Source: Parapristionchus giblindavisi (Eukaryota > Nematoda > Chromadorea > Rhabditida > Diplogasteridae). Taken from it: 64,000 nucleotides of DNA. The translations under genes and the position numbers were made by a program. The notes below the pieces were generated by a model. The model searched no databases, was not told the DNA's origin, and saw only the letters and a list, made by a program, of their open reading frames with translations. Below, piece by piece: positions 62,930 through 64,000 of this stretch; position 1 is the first letter of the stretch, and the number at the start of each line of letters is the position of its first letter. The stretch is from positions 594,001 to 658,000 of the forward strand of contig CALSFV010000250.1 of NCBI GenBank assembly GCA_943737045.1, read 5' to 3'.

Positions 62930-64000
62930 AAACATGAGATGGGTATCAATGTGATCAGCATCAGCAACACTGGAGTAATCTACCGTAATCCGGTTCGGTG
63001 GGTCAGATCAAGTTCGGTGGGTCAGACTTAACTAAAAATTGTCGGAATGGCCACTACGTGTGCGTTATCATTATGAGCTATTGCAAAATACCGTAATCTA
63101 CCGTAACCCGGTTCGGTGGGTCAGATCAAGTTCGGTGGGTCAGATTTGACTACAAATTGTCGGAATGGTCACTACGTGTGTGATATCATCATGAGCTATT
63201 GCAAACTACCGTAATCTACCGTAATCCGGTTCGGTGGGTCAGATCAAGTTCGGTGGGTCAGATTTCACTTAAAATTGTCGGAACAGCCACTACTTGCGCG
63301 AAATCATTATCAGCTATTGCAAAATACCGTAATCTACCGTAACCCGGTTCGGTGGGTCACAACAAGTTCGGTGGGTCAGATTTCGCTAAAATTGTCTGTG
63401 TCAGATTAGAGTAAGCATAACTGTAACTAACAACAGGGGTATGCGGCAAATGACGTTAAAAATATCAAAATTTAAAAAAAAAATTGTTTCAATTTTCAAA
63501 TTTTATTTGAAAAAAAATTGCTAGTACCCGACAAGCTAGTTATGGAACGTTACCGGAATGCCGGTTGTGTTATTACTAAAATCTGACCCATCGCACTTGA
63601 TCTGACCCACCGAACTGGGTTACGGTAGATTACGGTAGTTTGCAATAGCTCATGATGATATCACACAGGTAGTGGCCATTCCGACAATTTTTAGTCAAAT
63701 CTGACCCACCGAACTTGATGTGACCCACCGAACCGGATTACGGTAGATTACGGTAGTTTGCAATAGCTCATGATGATATCACACAGGTAGTGGCCATTCC
63801 GACAATTTTTAGTCAAATCTGGCCCACCGAACTTGATCTGACCCACCGAACCGGATTACGGTAGTTTGTAATAGCTCATAATGATAACGCACAAGTAGTA
63901 GCTGTTCCGACAATTTTTAGTGAAATCTGACCCACCGAACTGGGCTACTGTAGATTACGGTAGTGTTGCTGATGCTGATCACATTGATACCCATCACATG
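62930..64000. repeat. Fold-back repeat with inverted 117-bp satellite arrays
   Basis: The left end (CATGAGATGGGTATCAATGT) is mirrored at the window end (ACATTGATACCCATCACATG). Inside, four direct copies of a ~117-bp monomer (TACCGTAATCCGGTTCGGTG...) run from about 62980 to 63400, and about three inverted copies run from about 63590 to 63965. The centre (63400-63590) has a hAT-like terminus (CAGGGGTATGCGGCAAA). Confidence 0.85.

Overview
The window looks like a repeat-rich piece of a nematode genome. Reasons: very short introns ending in TTTTCAG-like acceptors; 3' splice acceptors placed only a few bases before several start codons, as in trans-splicing; Tc1/mariner-type transposons; many long poly-G tracts; and abundant TACGGTAG/TACTGTAG and (GATCTTT)n motifs. 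The heptamer recalls diplogastrids such as Pristionchus, but that placement is only a guess. There is no bacterial signature.

Genes. Four genes can be assembled exon by exon. (1) On the minus strand, 15017-9880, a 14-exon arylsulfatase has every phase consistent and all catalytic residues, but carries an in-frame TAG in exon 11. (2-4) On the plus strand lie a 100-residue C/EBP-type bZIP gene (42628-43873), a complete 11-exon neuroguidin/Lcp5 gene for ribosome biogenesis (44346-51881), and the first three exons of RNA polymerase III subunit RPC3 (from 52202). Spacings of 472 and 320 bp and acceptors just before each ATG suggest one operon. A broken secreted-protein gene, threonine-rich with cysteines, lies on the minus strand at about 6460-5840.

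Repeats. Two arrays of a ~3-3.8 kb unit (1-4450 and 19860-42400) dominate. Each unit has a TATA-like box, a tRNA-like segment with matching A and B boxes, and a small two-exon ORF. In the second array some units also carry a minus-strand spliced gene fragment. Because the array has several near-identical copies, inserted elements can be defined against empty sites: a 2551-bp inverted-repeat element (TAA duplication), a 311-bp element with a tRNA-like body, a 1700-bp long-TIR element carrying a gene, and an 1184-bp Merlin-like element with an 8-bp duplication. The array also holds a 4.3-kb palindrome (32569-36871).

Right third. Introns of the neuroguidin and RPC3 genes contain hAT-like and TIR elements, (ATT)n runs against 3' splice sites, and ten tandem copies of one exon/intron boundary. 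The last 7 kb hold a Tc1-like element with two further elements nested inside it, a 15-bp minisatellite and the start of a large fold-back repeat. No function is claimed for the intergenic remainder.
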